From an uncultured bacterium (GTDB lineage: Bacteria; Bacillota; Clostridia; Oscillospirales; Acutalibacteraceae), in assembly GCA_905215855.1 (NCBI GenBank), contig CAJMRT010000002.1:1-64000 (forward strand): 64,000 nt of DNA. Direction: 5' to 3'. A model generated the notes under the pieces. That model was not told the origin of the DNA, made no database searches, and saw only the letters and a program-made list of their open reading frames with translations. Position 1 is the first letter of the stretch. Each line of letters opens with the position of its first letter. A program made the translations under genes and the position numbers. Shown piece after piece: positions 35,074 through 43,481 of this stretch.

Positions 35074-36250
35074 GGATATCCTCCCCTCTGTATCTTGCGA
35101 TAGCCGCAACATCCTTGTCACCTCTGCCCGAAAGGTTGACTACGATAATCTTGTCTTTGTCCATTGTCGGGGCAATTTTTATACAATGTGCAACTGCGTG
35201 TGCGCTTTCAATTGCAGGGATGATACCCTCTGTTCTTGAAAGATATTCAAATGCGTTTACTGCCTCTTCATCTGTAACGGGAACATAACTTGCTCTGCCC
35301 GTGTCGGCAAGGTTTGCGTGTTCGGGACCGATACCGGGGTAGTCAAGACCTGCCGAAATTGAATATACGGGAGCAATCTGACCGTATTCGTTCTGACAGA
35401 AGTACGACTTCATACCGTGGAAGATGCCGAGTGTGCCTGTTGCGATTGTAGCGGCAGTTTTTGGAGTATCTGTGCCGAGGCCTGCTGCCTCACAGCCGAT
35501 AAGCTTTACATTTTCATCCTTGATAAACTCATAGAAAGCGCCCATTGCGTTGCTTCCCCCGCCTACGCAAGCCATAACAACATCGGGAAGTCTGCCTTCC
35601 TTTTCAAGCATCTGTGACTTGATTTCCTTGCCGATTACGCTTTGAAAATCACGGACAACAGTCGGGAACGGGTGCGGTCCCATTACCGAGCCGAGAACAT
35701 AGTGTGTGTCGGAAACCCTGTTTGTCCATTCACGCATTGCCTCGTTTACGGCATCTTTAAGAGTCATTGTGCCTGTTTCAACGGCATTGACCTTTGCACC
35801 GAGAAGCTTCATTCTGTAAACATTGAGAGCCTGACGGATTGTGTCCTCTTTGCCCATAAAGATTTCACATTCAAGTCCTAAAAGTGCGGCTACGGTTGCC
35901 GTTGCAACACCGTGCTGACCTGCGCCTGTTTCGGCAATAACTCTTGTTTTGCCCATTCTCTTCGCAAGAAGGCACTGACCGAGGCAGTTATTGAGCTTGT
36001 GTGAACCTGTGTGGTTCAAGTCCTCACGCTTAAGATAAATCTTTGCACCGCCGAGGTCTTTTGTCATTTTTTCGGCATAATAGAGAAGTGACGGTCTGCC
36101 TGCGTATTCACGCATAAGTGTGTCGAGTTCTGCAACAAACTCGGGATCGTCCTTGTATTTGTTGTATGCCTCTTCAAATTCATTGATAGCATTCATCAGC
36201 GTTTCGGGAACGAACTGTCCGCCGTGAATACCGAATTTTCCTTTTGTCAT
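35066..36250 (-). CDS. trpB: Tryptophan synthase beta chain
   Basis: PLP enzyme that joins indole and serine to make tryptophan. 394 residues, TrpB1 type. Seen: [16 protein letters not shown], the PLP lysine Lys85 in [11 protein letters not shown], the phosphate-binding [11 protein letters not shown], and [14 protein letters not shown]. The ATG at 36250 has a weak AAGGGGAAT site. It is preceded by the 115-base gap where trpF would be expected. Confidence 0.97.
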   Translation of the reverse strand: MTKGKFGIHGGQFVPETLMNAINEFEEAYNKYKDDPEFVAELDTLMREYAGRPSLLYYAEKMTKDLGGAKIYLKREDLNHTGSHKLNNCLGQCLLAKRMGKTRVIAETGAGQHGVATATVAALLGLECEIFMGKEDTIRQALNVYRMKLLGAKVNAVETGTMTLKDAVNEAMREWTNRVSDTHYVLGSVMGPHPFPTVVRDFQSVIGKEIKSQMLEKEGRLPDVVMACVGGGSNAMGAFYEFIKDENVKLIGCEAAGLGTDTPKTAATIATGTLGIFHGMKSYFCQNEYGQIAPVYSISAGLDYPGIGPEHANLADTGRASYVPVTDEEAVNAFEYLSRTEGIIPAIESAHAVAHCIKIAPTMDKDKIIVVNLSGRGDKDVAAIARYRGEDIHD

Positions 36251-36365
36251 CTTGATTCCCCTTAATTACTTTTATATCATTGGTGTGCTTCACACACGGC
36301 GGGCGGCCGATGACCGCCCCTACATTTTCATTGGTGTGCTTTGCACACGGCTTATAAATCAATTT
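36251..36365. repeat. trpC-trpB gap with palindrome flanked by direct repeats
   Basis: A 23-base unit CATTGGTGTGCTT..CACACGGC occurs at 36278-36300 and 36329-36351 (two differences), bracketing family A copy 5 (36299-36323). No coding sequence. This is the usual place of trpF in clostridial operons. Confidence 0.75.
36299..36323 (+). repeat. REP-like palindrome, family A copy 5
   Basis: GCGGGCGGCCGATGA then CCGCCCCTAC. It shares its first two bases with the end of the left direct repeat. Being inside an operon, it would be transcribed and fold in the mRNA. Confidence 0.75.
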
Positions 36366-37148
36366 TTATTTTCTGCCCGACAATTCGTCAAGTGCGGCTT
36401 TTTTGTCGGGATTTCTCATAAGGGTTTCGCCTATGAGAACTGCGTTTACTCCTGCGTTTTCAAGCACCTTGATGTCATCCCGTGTTTTGATTCCGCTTTC
36501 GGCAACAAAAATAATGTTGTCTGGAACAAGCTCACGGAGCTTTGTGCAGTTATTTATGTCCACCGTGAAGTCACGAAGATTTCGGTTGTTTACACCGATA
36601 ACTCTTGCTTCTGCGGCAATTGCGGAATACACCTCATCGGCTGTGTGAGCCTCAACAAGAGCCGAAAGTCCGAGAGAGTCGCAAAGCTTAATCCATCTTC
36701 TGATTGTGTCCGTGTCAAGAAGTGAGCAGATAAGCAGTACGGCTGACGCACCGATTGTCTTTGCCTCATAAATCTGATATTCACACACGGTAAAATCTTT
36801 TCTCAAAAGCGGAATACTTACATTCTTTGAAATCTCTTCAAGAAAAGCATTTTCTCCCTTGAACCACTTCGGTTCTGTCAGAACGGAAATTGCGCTTGCA
36901 CCTGCATTTTCATAATCCTTGGCAATCTGAACATAGGGAAAATCCTCTGCGATAATTCCCTTTGACGGGGACGCTTTTTTGACCTCGCAAATGAATGAAA
37001 TATCCTTGCCCGCAAGCACCTTTTCAAACGGAAATTCATTGCCTATTTCCATTGAAAGTGCTTTTTGCTTTATCACTTCAAGCGGAACTTGCTTTTCGAT
37101 TTCTTCATATCTTACTCTGTTTGCGTCTGCAATTGTTTCAAGTATCAT
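36366..37148 (-). CDS. trpC: Indole-3-glycerol phosphate synthase
   Basis: Closes the indole ring of CdRP. 260 residues, TrpC only; not fused to a TrpF domain, which would need about 200 more. Seen: catalytic-Lys region FICEVKKASPSKGII, VLTEPKWFKGE, LLRKDFTVCEYQIYEA, IGVNNRNLRDFTVD and VAESGIKTRDD. The ATG at 37148 (MILETIADAN) has GGGTGA 6 bases upstream and follows the trpD stop by 10 bases; a longer reading to 37232 would lie within trpD. Confidence 0.95.
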   Translation of the reverse strand: MILETIADANRVRYEEIEKQVPLEVIKQKALSMEIGNEFPFEKVLAGKDISFICEVKKASPSKGIIAEDFPYVQIAKDYENAGASAISVLTEPKWFKGENAFLEEISKNVSIPLLRKDFTVCEYQIYEAKTIGASAVLLICSLLDTDTIRRWIKLCDSLGLSALVEAHTADEVYSAIAAEARVIGVNNRNLRDFTVDINNCTKLRELVPDNIIFVAESGIKTRDDIKVLENAGVNAVLIGETLMRNPDKKAALDELSGRK

Positions 37149-37158
37149 TGTGTCACCC

Positions 37159-38169
37159 TTATTCGTTGGAAGCCTTTGCAAATTCTTCAATCTTTGCATA
37201 AGCCTTGCCGCTGTCGATAATTTCGTTTGCAAGCTTTATGCCGTCCTGAATTGAATCTGCCTTGCCGCCTGTGCAAAGTCCGAGTGCGGCATTGAGAACA
37301 ACGATATCACGCTTTGCGTCCTTAATTTCACCGCTGAGAATTTCTTTTGTGATTTCAGCATTTTCTTTTCCGTCACCGCCCGCAAGGTCTTCGGGAGTGC
37401 AGAGTTTAAGACCGTAATCTTCGGGATTGAGAATGAATGTATTGAACTCGCCGTTGTCAATCTCACACACCTTTGTTGTTGTTGTGAGAGTAACCTCGTC
37501 CATACCGTCCATGCCGTAGAAAACATAACCTTTCTTAACACCGAGGTTTGAGAAAACCTGTGCAATCGGCTCAACAAGAGTCTCTGAATACACACCCGTT
37601 ACCTGAAGATCTGCGCCTGCAGGGTTGGTGAGAGGGCCGAGAACATTGAAAATGTTTCTGATTCCGATTTCCTTACGGACAGGACCTACATACTTCATTG
37701 ATGAGTGATAGCCCTGTGCAAACATAAAGCAGATGCCTGCCTTGTTAAGAACCTCTTCGCTCTTTTCGGGAGAGATATTAATGTTGATTCCGAGCTGTTC
37801 AAGACAGTCTGCCGAACCGCTTTTGCTTGACATTGAACGGTTGCCGTGCTTTGCAACGGGGATTCCTGCGGCGGCAATTATAAATGCGGCTGTTGTTGAA
37901 ATATTGAATGTGCCTGTGCCGTCGCCGCCTGTGCCGACGATATCGAGTACATCACGGTTAGGCTTGATGTGGAGTGCTTTTTCTCTCATAACCTGTGCGC
38001 TTGCGGTAATTTCATCAATTGTTTCACCCTTGATTCTCAAGGCTGTGAGATATGCCGCCATCTGCGACTGCGTTGCTGTGTCTGAGAACATTTCGTCCAT
38101 AACCTGTGCCGCCTCATCAAAAGTGAGGTCATTGCCTGCAACCAACTTTTTTATTGCCTCTTTTATCAT
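37159..38169 (-). CDS. trpD: Anthranilate phosphoribosyltransferase
   Basis: Couples anthranilate to PRPP. 336 residues. Seen: the PRPP motif DIVGTGGDGTGTFNIST, the KHGNRSMSSKSGSADCLEQLG region, GPVRKEIGIRNIFNVLGPLTNPA, and the late DAKRDIVVLNAALGL. A separate gene from trpG, unlike enteric fused TrpGD. It starts 21 bases after the trpG stop with AAAGGAT upstream. Confidence 0.96.
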   Translation of the reverse strand: MIKEAIKKLVAGNDLTFDEAAQVMDEMFSDTATQSQMAAYLTALRIKGETIDEITASAQVMREKALHIKPNRDVLDIVGTGGDGTGTFNISTTAAFIIAAAGIPVAKHGNRSMSSKSGSADCLEQLGININISPEKSEEVLNKAGICFMFAQGYHSSMKYVGPVRKEIGIRNIFNVLGPLTNPAGADLQVTGVYSETLVEPIAQVFSNLGVKKGYVFYGMDGMDEVTLTTTTKVCEIDNGEFNTFILNPEDYGLKLCTPEDLAGGDGKENAEITKEILSGEIKDAKRDIVVLNAALGLCTGGKADSIQDGIKLANEIIDSGKAYAKIEEFAKASNE

Positions 38170-38190
38170 AAAACTTCAATCCTTTCCGTG

Positions 38191-38763
38191 TTATTTGCAA
38201 AGTGTAATAAAATTCTTTATCATTTCCATGCCGTGTGAGGTAAGAATTGATTCGGGGTGGAACTGCAATCCGTAAAGCTCAAAAGCCTTGTGCTTTACTC
38301 CCATAACCTCGCCGTCACGGTCTTCTGCAATTACCTCGAGTATGTCGGGAACCGTATCTCTTTTCGCAATCAGAGAATGATACCTTGCACCCTCAACAAC
38401 CTTTGGAAGTCCGTTAAAAATTTTCTTGTCCGTGTCAACAATGATATCGCTCTTTTTGCCGTGCATAAGCTTTATTGCGTGGGCGATTGTTGCACCGTAA
38501 ACCTCGCATATTGCCTGATGACCGAGGCAGATACCGAGAATCGGAAACTGTCCTGCAAGCTCCTTTATAACCGCCTCACATATTCCGGCATCTTTCGGAT
38601 AGCCCGGACCGGGCGAAAGGATGATGTGGGAGGGAGCAAGCTTTTTGATTTCTTCAACTGTTATTTCATCGTTTCTTACAACCTTGATATCGGGATTTAC
38701 GCTGCCGCAGAACTGCACAAGATTGTAGGTAAAGCTGTCGTAGTTATCAATAAAAAGTATCAT
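38191..38763 (-). CDS. trpG: Anthranilate synthase component II (glutamine amidotransferase)
   Basis: Supplies ammonia from glutamine to TrpE. 190 residues, class I amidotransferase. Seen: IDNYDSFTYNLVQ at the N-terminus, oxyanion region LSPGPGYP, catalytic Cys79 in LGICLGHQAI and the His-Glu pair in GLQFHPESILTSHG. Its ATG overlaps the trpE stop (ATGA). The same protein could serve folate synthesis (PabA), but its place in the operon makes Trp the main role. Confidence 0.95.
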   Translation of the reverse strand: MILFIDNYDSFTYNLVQFCGSVNPDIKVVRNDEITVEEIKKLAPSHIILSPGPGYPKDAGICEAVIKELAGQFPILGICLGHQAICEVYGATIAHAIKLMHGKKSDIIVDTDKKIFNGLPKVVEGARYHSLIAKRDTVPDILEVIAEDRDGEVMGVKHKAFELYGLQFHPESILTSHGMEMIKNFITLCK

Positions 38764-40220
38764 AAAGCGTTTACCTCCCCTGCATTTTTAACTGCATTCA
38801 TAACAGCAAGAGCCTTGTTGTAGGTTTCCTCGTATTCGCTTTCGGGAATGCTGTCGGCTACAATGCCTGCGCCCGCCTGAACATAAACCTTGTCATTTTT
38901 CTTGACTGCCATTCTGATAGCGATACAGGTGTCGAGGTTGCCGTTGAAATCAACATATCCGAGTGCTCCGCCGTATACGCCTCTCGGAGTTCTTTCAAGC
39001 TCTTCAATGATTTCACAGGCTCTGATTTTCGGAGCACCCGAAAGTGTGCCGGCAGGGAGGAGTGATTCGATTGCGTCAAAGGCGTCAAGTCCGTCTTTAA
39101 GCTTGCCCTCAACCTCACTGCAAATGTGCATTATCTTTGAATATCGGAGAACCTCCTGATATTTTGTAACCTTAACCGAATTGAATTCGGAGATTTTTCC
39201 GATGTCGTTTCGTCCGAGGTCAACGAGCATATTATGCTCTGCAAGCTCCTTTTCATCGTGGATAAGCTCGTCTGCAAGGGCATTGTCCTCTGCGTCTGTC
39301 TTACCTCTCGGGCGAGAACCTGCAATCGGGAATGTGTTAAGCACTCCGTTCTGAAGCTTTACAAGTGTTTCGGGAGAGGTGCTTATAATCTCGTCACCGT
39401 CAATTGACATATAAACCATATACGGTGACGGGTTTGTACTTCTCAACACTCTGTATGCATTGATGAGAGAATTTTTGTAATCCGCCTCAAATCTTCTTGA
39501 AACAACACATTGGAAAATGTCGCCGTCAAAGATGTACTCCTTGGTTTTCTCAACCATTTTGCAAAATTCTTCTTTTGAATATGTGCTTGTAAATTCAACA
39601 TTCCCGTCACTCTCAAGCTTTGGAAGGGGTTCGGGAGATGTGATTGTTGAAATTATCTCTGCAATATCTTTTTGGGCAAGTTCATACTGTGCCTTTGTGT
39701 CATTTGTTTTCATATTAACAATGATAATGATTTTTTCTTTAAGATGATCGTAGGCTATAATCTTGTCGAAAAGCATCATATCAAAATCGTTTGTATCTCC
39801 TCTTTTGAGCTTTAAAACAGGCTCTGCAACAGAAATCATTGCGTAACCGAAGTAGCCGACAAGACCGCCTGTGAACGGCGGAATGTCTTTGAAATGCGGA
39901 GTTTTGTAATCGGCAAGATACTCACGGAGAGCGTCATACGGCTTTGCTGTTTTAACAACTCTTGCACCCTCGCCCGTAACCGTGAGAGTTCCGTTTTTGT
40001 ACGAAAGCCTTGCCTTGGGGTTGAATCCGATGAATGAATACCTTGCCCACTTTTCACCGCCCTCGATACTTTCAAGAAGAAAGAATTTGTCGGATTTTCC
40101 TGCAATTTTTCTGAGCAGGTTAATCGGGGTAAATGCGTCAGCGTAGATTTCCTTGTAAATCGGAATAACGCTGTAATTGTCCTTGAGGTTCAATACCTCA
40201 TCGTAAGACGGTTTAATCAT
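38760..40220 (-). CDS. trpE: Anthranilate synthase component I
   Basis: Converts chorismate to anthranilate, first committed step to Trp. 486 residues. Seen: the tryptophan feedback-site region LLESIEGGEKWARYSFIG, the chorismate-binding FPIAGSRPRGKT, VDLGRNDIGKIS and AGTLSGAPKIRACEII, and a C-terminal YVQAGAGIVADS. First gene of trpEGDCBA-sirtuin. It follows the T-box leader; its ATG at 40220 has AAAGGTTGGTG upstream. Feedback inhibition by Trp is expected from family knowledge. Confidence 0.96.
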   Translation of the reverse strand: MIKPSYDEVLNLKDNYSVIPIYKEIYADAFTPINLLRKIAGKSDKFFLLESIEGGEKWARYSFIGFNPKARLSYKNGTLTVTGEGARVVKTAKPYDALREYLADYKTPHFKDIPPFTGGLVGYFGYAMISVAEPVLKLKRGDTNDFDMMLFDKIIAYDHLKEKIIIIVNMKTNDTKAQYELAQKDIAEIISTITSPEPLPKLESDGNVEFTSTYSKEEFCKMVEKTKEYIFDGDIFQCVVSRRFEADYKNSLINAYRVLRSTNPSPYMVYMSIDGDEIISTSPETLVKLQNGVLNTFPIAGSRPRGKTDAEDNALADELIHDEKELAEHNMLVDLGRNDIGKISEFNSVKVTKYQEVLRYSKIMHICSEVEGKLKDGLDAFDAIESLLPAGTLSGAPKIRACEIIEELERTPRGVYGGALGYVDFNGNLDTCIAIRMAVKKNDKVYVQAGAGIVADSIPESEYEETYNKALAVMNAVKNAGEVNAL

Positions 40221-40261
40221 CGTACACCAACCTTTCTTTGGTAAAAGTTTTAAACATAAAC

Positions 40262-40298
40262 AAAAAAGACCTTTGTCCCCACAAGGGACAAAAGTCTT
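40262..40298 (-). terminator. T-box conditional terminator
   Basis: A 12-bp stem with one mismatch around the CCCACAAGGG core, followed on the minus strand by TTTTTT. It competes with the antiterminator formed by the T-box sequence just upstream. Confidence 0.9.
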
Positions 40299-40535
40299 GA
40301 AAAATCAACTTCTGCGGTACCACCCAAATTGACGATAAACGCCCGCTTTAACAGCATACTAACATATGCCTCTCACTTTAACGGTTGAGCTCCGTCGGAA
40401 ACTACTTGCCAAAAGGCTTTCGGCCCGCCCTCACAAGTCCATTCGGCAAGTCCTCTGCTGTCAGCTTACACCAACCGCTGACTCTCTGAAAGCTTTGGAA
40501 AAACCTACTATTCTTGCTCACAGGTTTTTTCTATA
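40262..40535 (-). ncRNA. Tryptophan T-box riboswitch upstream of trpE
   Basis: On the minus strand: Stem I arm with AGTA and the distal motif AGAGAGTC...GCTGAC, the specifier region GAA-TGG-A with UGG (Trp codon) at 40441-40439, the invariant T-box GGGTGGTACCGC (40325-40314), and a terminator stem GACCTTTGTCCC/GGGACAAAAGTC (40268-40296) followed by a T run. Uncharged tRNA-Trp should pair with UGG and the T-box to prevent termination, switching on trpEGDCBA and the sirtuin gene when Trp is scarce. Confidence 0.95.
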
Positions 40536-40543
40536 TGAAATAT

Positions 40544-40572
40544 ATTATATGACTGTATTTTTGATTTGTCAA
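40544..40572 (-). promoter_or_regulatory. Promoter of the trp operon
   Basis: Perfect consensus on the minus strand: TTGACA (40572-40567), 17-base spacer, TATAAT (40549-40544), directly before the T-box leader. Confidence 0.9.
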
Positions 40573-40589
40573 CATTTTTTTGCGGTAAA

Positions 40590-41942
40590 TCAAAAATTCT
40601 GTTTGAGAAACTCAACAATGTTTTCAAACTGCATTGAATGTGATGCCTTAACAAGCACAACATCTCCGCTTTTAATTGTTTTAAGAATTTCGGGTTTTGC
40701 ATCTTCGATTGTGTCAAACGCTTTGCCGTCTGCACCTTTTGCAAGCTCCTTTGCAAGCTCGCCTACGGTTATAACCGTGCCGATGCCCTTTGATTTTGCA
40801 TAAACACCCGTGTCAAAGTGGAGTTTCAATTCCTCACTTCCGAGCTCCTTCATATCGCCGAGGATTGCAACCTTTCTGCCGTCAAGGTTTGAGAGTGTGT
40901 CAAGAGATGCTCTGACGGATGTCGGATTTGCGTTGTAGCAATCGTCAATGATTTTGATTTTGCCTGTATTGATAACATTTGCACGGCTGCCTACTGTTTT
41001 GTACGAGGCAACACCGTTTGCAATTTCTTCATCGGTAAGTCCGAGAAGCTTGCCTGCGGCAGCAGCCGCAAGAGCATTTGTCACCATATATGTGCCGATT
41101 GCAGGAATTTCAACATCAATATTATTATTGTCAAAACAGAGTGTTGCAAGAACCTTGCCGTCACCGCTGTTTTTTATATTCTTTGCGAAAAAATCGTTCT
41201 TTTCGTCAAGTCCGAAGAAAACAGGCTTTTTGCCGTTTACGGTCTTAACGGTTGAAAGCTTATCGTCATCGCCGTTGAGAATGAAATCTGCATTTTCACG
41301 GGCATTTTTGAACATTTCTGTTTTAGCCTTGAGAACACCATCACGGTCGCCGAGATTTTCAAGATGACATTCACCGATGATTGTAAGCACGCAGATTGTG
41401 GGCTGAACCATTTCGGAAAGTCTTGTCATTTCACCGAAATCGGAAATACCCATTTCGATAACAGCCGCCTCGGTATCCTCGGGCATTGAAAGAAGTGTTA
41501 GCGGAACACCAAGCTCGTTATTGAGATTGCCTTGTGTTTTGTGGGTTTTGAACTTCTGTGAAAGAACGGCATAGAGCATTTCTTTTGTAGAGGTTTTTCC
41601 GACGCTGCCCGAAATTCCGATAACGGGAATGTCGAATTTTTCTCTGTATGCCTTGCCGATTTTCTTAACGGCATCAAGTGTTGATGGAACGACTATGCAA
41701 GGCTTTGTCGCATTTTCGGGAGCTTTCTCGCACAATGCACACACAGCACCCTGCGCAAAGCATTTTTCGATAAAATCGTGACCGTCAACACGCTCGCCCT
41801 TTATGGCAAGAAACAGACTTCCGTTCTTCACCTGTCGGCTGTCACGCTCAACAGAGGTTATTTTTGTGTTTTTAAGCGATTCGTCGCCGACATATTCGCC
41901 GTTGCAAGCTTTTGCGATTTCGGCAAGAGTAAAGTCTTTCAT
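40590..41942 (-). CDS. murF: UDP-MurNAc-tripeptide--D-alanyl-D-alanine ligase
   Basis: Adds D-Ala-D-Ala to the peptidoglycan precursor in the cytoplasm, using ATP. 450 residues. Seen: N-terminal DSRQVKNGSLFLAIKGERVDG, P-loop GSVGKTST (112-119), NNELGVPLTLLSM, EMGISDFGEM, central-domain DDCYNANPTSVRASLD and VLVKASHSMQFE near the C-terminus. AGAGGT precedes the ATG. It lies 12 bases after ddl, whose product is its substrate, so the two form one operon. Confidence 0.96.
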   Translation of the reverse strand: MKDFTLAEIAKACNGEYVGDESLKNTKITSVERDSRQVKNGSLFLAIKGERVDGHDFIEKCFAQGAVCALCEKAPENATKPCIVVPSTLDAVKKIGKAYREKFDIPVIGISGSVGKTSTKEMLYAVLSQKFKTHKTQGNLNNELGVPLTLLSMPEDTEAAVIEMGISDFGEMTRLSEMVQPTICVLTIIGECHLENLGDRDGVLKAKTEMFKNARENADFILNGDDDKLSTVKTVNGKKPVFFGLDEKNDFFAKNIKNSGDGKVLATLCFDNNNIDVEIPAIGTYMVTNALAAAAAGKLLGLTDEEIANGVASYKTVGSRANVINTGKIKIIDDCYNANPTSVRASLDTLSNLDGRKVAILGDMKELGSEELKLHFDTGVYAKSKGIGTVITVGELAKELAKGADGKAFDTIEDAKPEILKTIKSGDVVLVKASHSMQFENIVEFLKQNF

Positions 41943-41954
41943 ACTAACCTCTTA

Positions 41955-43022
41955 TTAAAAATCAGATTTTTCTTCGGGATATTTTGCAAGTGAGATTTCG
42001 ATAATCTTTTCGCACAAATCTGGGTAGCTTACGCCCTCTGCGGCAGCCTCCTGCGGAAGCAGACTGATCGGCGTCATACCGGGGAGTGTGTTTGCCTCAA
42101 GGCAGTATGTAAAACCGCCCTTGTCAAGAAGAAAGTCGATTCGTGCATAGCTTTCAAGGTGAAGTGCCTCGTATGCCTCAACAGCCGCCTTGCGGAGCTT
42201 TTTATCGGTTTCTTCGTCAATGTCTGCCGGACAGGTTTCAACTGTTGCGCCTGCCTGATATTTTGCGGCATAATCGTACATTCCCGACTTAGGAGCAATC
42301 TCAATCGGCGGAAGTGCCTTGCCGCCGATAAGACCGACGGAAAATTCTCTGCCTGTTACGAACTGCTCAACAACAATTTCGTCCTCATATTTGAGAGCCT
42401 CTTTAACAGCCTTTTTATACTGATCTGCATTCTCCACCTTTGAAACGCCTACGCTTGAACCGCCCGAGCATGGCTTAACGATGCACGGGAACATATTCCA
42501 TGCAAGAGCGTCCTTTTCGTTCTTGTAAAGTTCACCTGACGGAGTGTTGATATTCTTCTGCATAAACACGCTCTTTGTAAGACCTTTGTTCATTGCAAGC
42601 GCAGAACCGAGATATCCCGAACCTGTGTACTTGATTCCGAACAAATCAAGCGTTGCCTGTAACTGACCGTTTTCACCCTCACCGCCGTGAAGTGCAAGGA
42701 AGGTAATGTCTGCCTCGGCGCAGATTTCAATTACATTTCTGCCGATATAGCGTGATGTTTTGTCAAGGCGATTTTCCTTTGCCTCTTTGATATTTGTGAT
42801 TGTATTTTCAACATCGTCACCGATTGAATTTCCGTCGGTAAAGCTGTAGTTCTGCTTGAAAAGTGCGTCAATGTCACAGATGTTTTCCTCATAGCCCATA
42901 AATACATCAAGCAAAACAACCTCGTGTCCCTTGCTTCTGAGAGCCTCGGCAACAAGTGTGCCTGATGAAATTGAAACTTCACGCTCTGTGCTCAGTCCGC
43001 CTGCAAGAACAACTATTCTCAT
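41955..43022 (-). CDS. ddl: D-alanine--D-alanine ligase
   Basis: Makes the D-Ala-D-Ala dipeptide used by MurF. 355 residues, ATP-grasp. Seen: VLAGGLSTEREVSISSG, LALHGGEGENGQLQATLD, FPCIVKPCSGGSSVGVSKV, the specificity loop MYDYAAKYQAG with the Tyr typical of D-Ala-D-Ala enzymes rather than VanA types, and YCLEANTLPGMTPISLLPQ. The ATG at 43022 has GGGAG upstream. First gene of ddl-murF. Vancomycin sensitivity would be expected from this gene alone. Confidence 0.95.
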   Translation of the reverse strand: MRIVVLAGGLSTEREVSISSGTLVAEALRSKGHEVVLLDVFMGYEENICDIDALFKQNYSFTDGNSIGDDVENTITNIKEAKENRLDKTSRYIGRNVIEICAEADITFLALHGGEGENGQLQATLDLFGIKYTGSGYLGSALAMNKGLTKSVFMQKNINTPSGELYKNEKDALAWNMFPCIVKPCSGGSSVGVSKVENADQYKKAVKEALKYEDEIVVEQFVTGREFSVGLIGGKALPPIEIAPKSGMYDYAAKYQAGATVETCPADIDEETDKKLRKAAVEAYEALHLESYARIDFLLDKGGFTYCLEANTLPGMTPISLLPQEAAAEGVSYPDLCEKIIEISLAKYPEEKSDF

Positions 43023-43122
43023 ATATATTTCTCCCTCTGAAATGTTTTGTTTCTATTTTTATTTCTTTATTCTCTTTAACTCTGTCAGTCTGTTACCTTT
43101 TTGAAACAAGACTGTAACCTAT

Positions 43123-43151
43123 ATTATAATATTTTATTTATCCGATTGCAA
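43123..43151 (-). promoter_or_regulatory. Promoter of ddl-murF
   Basis: Minus-strand TTGCAA (43151-43146), 17-base spacer, TATAAT (43128-43123), about 95 bases before the ddl ATG. Confidence 0.7.
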
Positions 43152-43401
43152 GCAAAAAAGCAAATTTGTAGAACAGGGTATCATCATACTGTTTTGCCGT
43201 TTAAAAATTGTATAATATTCAGATTTACGGCTTTCAACTCCGTGAAACGATATGTGAATAAATGTGTTGAAAATGTTAATAATTTGCTCCTGTTATTCAC
43301 AATACACCGATATTCGGATAATGTTATGCAAATTTGGATAGCTACATTCCGTGGATGAATAATTATAAATTTTAGTCCGTGTTTTTTCATAATGGGCGGT
43401 A
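43152..43401. other. AT-rich intergenic stretch, nothing recognised
   Basis: Between the ddl promoter and the acyl-CoA synthetase promoter. The short open frames here lack ribosome sites and family resemblance. No repeat or strong hairpin was seen. Confidence 0.5.
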
Positions 43402-43429
43402 TTGTATAGAAAAGGGTTTGTGTTATACA
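43402..43429 (+). promoter_or_regulatory. Possible promoter of the acyl-CoA synthetase gene
   Basis: TTGTAT (43402-43407), 16-base spacer, TATACA (43424-43429), about 50 bases before the ATG. Confidence 0.4.
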
Positions 43430-43481
43430 ATATTAATTGAAAAAGCAAACCAAAAAACCGACTTAAATAAGGATGTAAAAA

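Noticed and set aside
36252..36725. A 157-residue plus-strand frame near the trpC-trpB gap, considered as a trpF relic
   Set aside because: It is antisense to trpC and the repeat, and its translation shows no TrpF motifs.
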